A stretch of DNA of 64,000 nucleotides, taken from Lampris incognitus. Lineage: Eukaryota; Chordata; Actinopteri; Lampriformes; Lampridae. A program made the position numbers and the translations under genes. The stretch is from NCBI RefSeq assembly GCF_029633865.1, contig NC_079230.1, positions 30,205,388-30,269,387 on the forward strand. The letters run 5' to 3'. This document shows positions 61,262 through 64,000 of the stretch, piece by piece (the stretch's first letter is position 1; the number at the start of each line of letters is the position of its first letter). The notes below the pieces were generated by a model, which was not told the DNA's origin, did not search any database, and saw nothing but the letters and a program-made list of their open reading frames with translations.

Positions 61262-64000
61262 ATGTTAGTGGAGATAGAGAGGACCTCATGTCCATGTCGT
61301 TAGAGAGAGGGAGGGACCTCATGTCCATGTTATTAGAGAGAGGGGGGACCTCATGTCCATGTCGTTAAAGAGAGGGGGGGACCTCATGTCCATGTTATTA
61401 GAGAGAGGGGGGACCTCATGTCCATGTTATTAGAAATAGAGAGGACCTCATGTCCATGTCGTTAGAGAGAGGGAGGGACCTCATGTCCATGTTATTAGAG
61501 AGAGGGGGGACCTCATGTCCATGTAGTTAGAGAGAGGGGGGACCTCATGTCCATGTCGTTAGAGAGAGGGAGGACCTCATGTCCATGTTATTAGAGAGAA
61601 GGAGGACCTCATGTCCATGTTATTAGAGATAGAGAGGACCTCATGTCCATGTTATTAGAGAGAAGGAGGACCTCATGTCCATGTTATTAGAGAGAAGGAG
61701 GACCTCATGTCCTTGTTATTAGAGATAGAGAGGACCTCATGTCCATGTAGTTAGAGAGAGGGGGGACCTCATGTCCATGTTATTAGAGATAGAGAGGACC
61801 TCATGTCCATGTCGTTAGAGAGAGGGGGGACCTCATGTCCATGTCGTTAGAGAGAGGGAGGACCTCATGTCCATGTTATTAGAGAGAAGGAGGACCTCAT
61901 GTCCATGTTATTAGAGATAGAGAGGACCTCATGTCCATGTAGTTAGAGAGAGGGGGGACCTCATGTCCATGTTATTAGAGATAGAGAGGACCTCATGTCC
62001 ATGTTAGTGGAGATAGAGAGGACCTCATGTCCATGTCGTTAGAGAGAGGGAGGACCTCATGTCCATGTTATTACAGATAGAGAGGACCTCATGTCCATGT
62101 CATTAGAGATAGAGAGGACCTCATGTCCATGTCATTAGAGAGAAGGAGGACCTCATGTCCATGTTATTAGAGATAGAGAGGACCTCATGTCCATGTCATT
62201 AGAGAGAAGGAGGACCTCATGTCCATGTTATTAGAGATAGAGAGGACCTCATGTCCATGTCGTTAGAGAGATGGAGGACCTCATGTCCATGATATTAGAG
62301 ATAGAGAGGACCTCGTGTCCATCTCATTAGAGAGAGGGAGGACCTCATGTCCATGTTATTACAGATAGAGAGGACCTCATGTCCATGTCATTAGAGAGAG
62401 GGAGGACCTCATGTCCATGTTATTACAGATAGAGAGGACCTCATGTCCATGTCATTAGAGAGAAGGAGGACCTCATGTCCATGTTATTAGAGATAGAGAG
62501 GACCTCATGTCCATGTCATTAGAGAGAAGGAGGACCTCATGTCCATGTCATTAGAGAGAAGGAGGACCTCATGTCCATGTCATTAGAGAGAGGGGGGACC
62601 TCATGTCCGTGTTATTAGAGATAGAGAGGACCTCATGTCCATGTCGTTAGAGAGATGGGGGACCTCTTGTCCGTGTTATTAGAGATAGAGAGGACCTCAT
62701 GTCCATGTCGTTAGAGAGATGGGGGACCTCTTGTCCATGATATTAGAGATAGAGAGGACCTCATGTCCATGTCATTAGAGAGAGGGGGGACCTCATGTCC
62801 ATGTTATTAGAAATAGAGAGGACCTCATGTCCATGTCATTAGAGAGAAGGAGGACCTCATGTCCATGTCATTAGAGAGAAGGAGGACCTCATGTCCATGT
62901 CATTAGAGAGAAGGAGGACCTCATGTCCATGTCATTAGAGAGAGGGGGGACCTCATGTCCATGTTATTAGAGATAGAGAGGACCTCATGTCCATGTCATT
63001 AGAGAGAGGGGGGACCTCATGTCCATGTTATTAGAGATAGAGAGGACCTCATGTCCATGTTATTAGAGATAGAGAGGACCTCATGTCCATGTTATTAGAG
63101 ATAGAGAGGACCTCATGTCCATGTCGTTAGAGAGATGGAGGACCTCATGTCCATGATATTAGAGATAGAGAGGACCTCATGTCCATGTCATTAGAGAGAA
63201 GGAGGACCTCATGTCCATGTTATTAGAGATAGAGAGGACCTCATGTCCATGTCATTAGAGAGAAGGAGGACCTCATGTCCATGTTATTAGAGATAGAGAG
63301 GACCTCATGTCCATGTCGTTAGAGAGATGGAGGACCTCATGTCCATGATATTAGAGATAGAGAGGACCTCGTGTCCATCTCATTAGAGAGGGGGAGGACC
63401 TCATGTCCATGTTATTACAGATAGAGAGGACCTCATGTCCATGTCATTAGAGAGAGGGAGGACCTCATGTCCATGTTATTACAGATAGAGAGGACCTCAT
63501 GTCCATGTCATTAGAGAGAAGGAGGACCTCATGTCCATGTCATTAGAGAGAAGGAGGACCTCATGTCCATGTTATTAGAGATAGAGAGGACCTCATGTCC
63601 ATGTTATTAGAGATAGAGAGGACCTCATGTCCATGTCGTTAGAGAGATGGAGGACCTCATGTCCATGATATTAGAGATAGAGAGGACCTCATGTCCATGT
63701 CATTAGAGAGAAGGAGGACCTCATGTCCATGTTATTAGAGATAGAGAGGACCTCATGTCCATGTCATTAGAGAGAAGGAGGACCTCATGTCCATGTTATT
63801 AGAGATAGAGAGGACCTCATGTCCATGTCGTTAGAGAGATGGAGGACCTCATGTCCATGATATTAGAGATAGAGAGGACCTCGTGTCCATCTCATTAGAG
63901 AGGGGGAGGACCTCATGTCCATGTTATTACAGATAGAGAGGACCTCATGTCCATGTCATTAGAGAGAGGGAGGACCTCATGTCCATGTTATTACAGATAG
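61262..64000 (+). repeat. 32-bp minisatellite, >=85 units, continuing past the window
   Basis: Unit GACCTCATGTCCATGTTATT plus AGAGATAGAGAG, alternating with a GTCATTAGAGAGAAGGAG version. A rare variant block (CCTCGTGTCCATCTCATTAG) appears near 62311, 63367 and 63879, spacings of 33 and 16 units, showing recent multi-unit duplication. Confidence 0.97.

Overview
This is vertebrate nuclear DNA, almost certainly from a ray-finned (teleost) fish. It contains split genes with GT-AG introns, fish-type tRNA-derived SINEs including V-SINE relatives, Tc1-like and hAT-like DNA transposons, LINE remnants, CA/GT microsatellites and a CpG-rich promoter. No prokaryotic feature is present. By my rough count about 40% of the window is tandem repeat.

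Two host genes are recognisable. RCE1 (CAAX prenyl protease 2) lies on the minus strand and all eight coding exons can be placed, from 45818 down to 17561. They join in frame into a 310-residue protein with the EExxxR, FHH and HxxxN active-site motifs. The 933-bp coding sequence is spread over 28 kb because introns 1 to 4 are packed with SINEs, transposons and minisatellites. PELI3 (Pellino E3 ubiquitin ligase 3) lies on the plus strand. Its first coding exon is at 59951-60151 and the rest lies beyond the window. The two genes are head to head, separated by a CpG-rich block at about 45.5-47.3 kb that probably carries the RCE1 promoter and perhaps the PELI3 promoter.

Layout: 1-17 kb is gene-poor. 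It holds three copies or fragments of a composite retroposon with an internal ~272-bp VNTR, a 4.8-kb 9-bp minisatellite, a ~56-bp minisatellite and V-SINEs. 17.5-45.8 kb is RCE1 with its loaded introns: an intact Tc1-type transposon with DD38E spacing, a Tc1 remnant split by an hAT-like element with an 8-bp target duplication, 44-bp and 43-bp arrays, LINE fragments, and a minisatellite that grew out of LINE coding sequence. 47-60 kb carries 14-bp, 34-bp and 17-bp arrays and a tandem array of a miniature LTR retrotransposon, all between the CpG block and the PELI3 exon. 61.2-64 kb is a 32-bp array in the following PELI3 intron and runs off the window.

The most interesting items are the miniature LTR element array (55657-58144), the SVA-like composite retroposon (best copy 7313-9262), the LINE-born 43-bp minisatellite (44419-44806), and the (UG)n tract just upstream of RCE1 exon 3.
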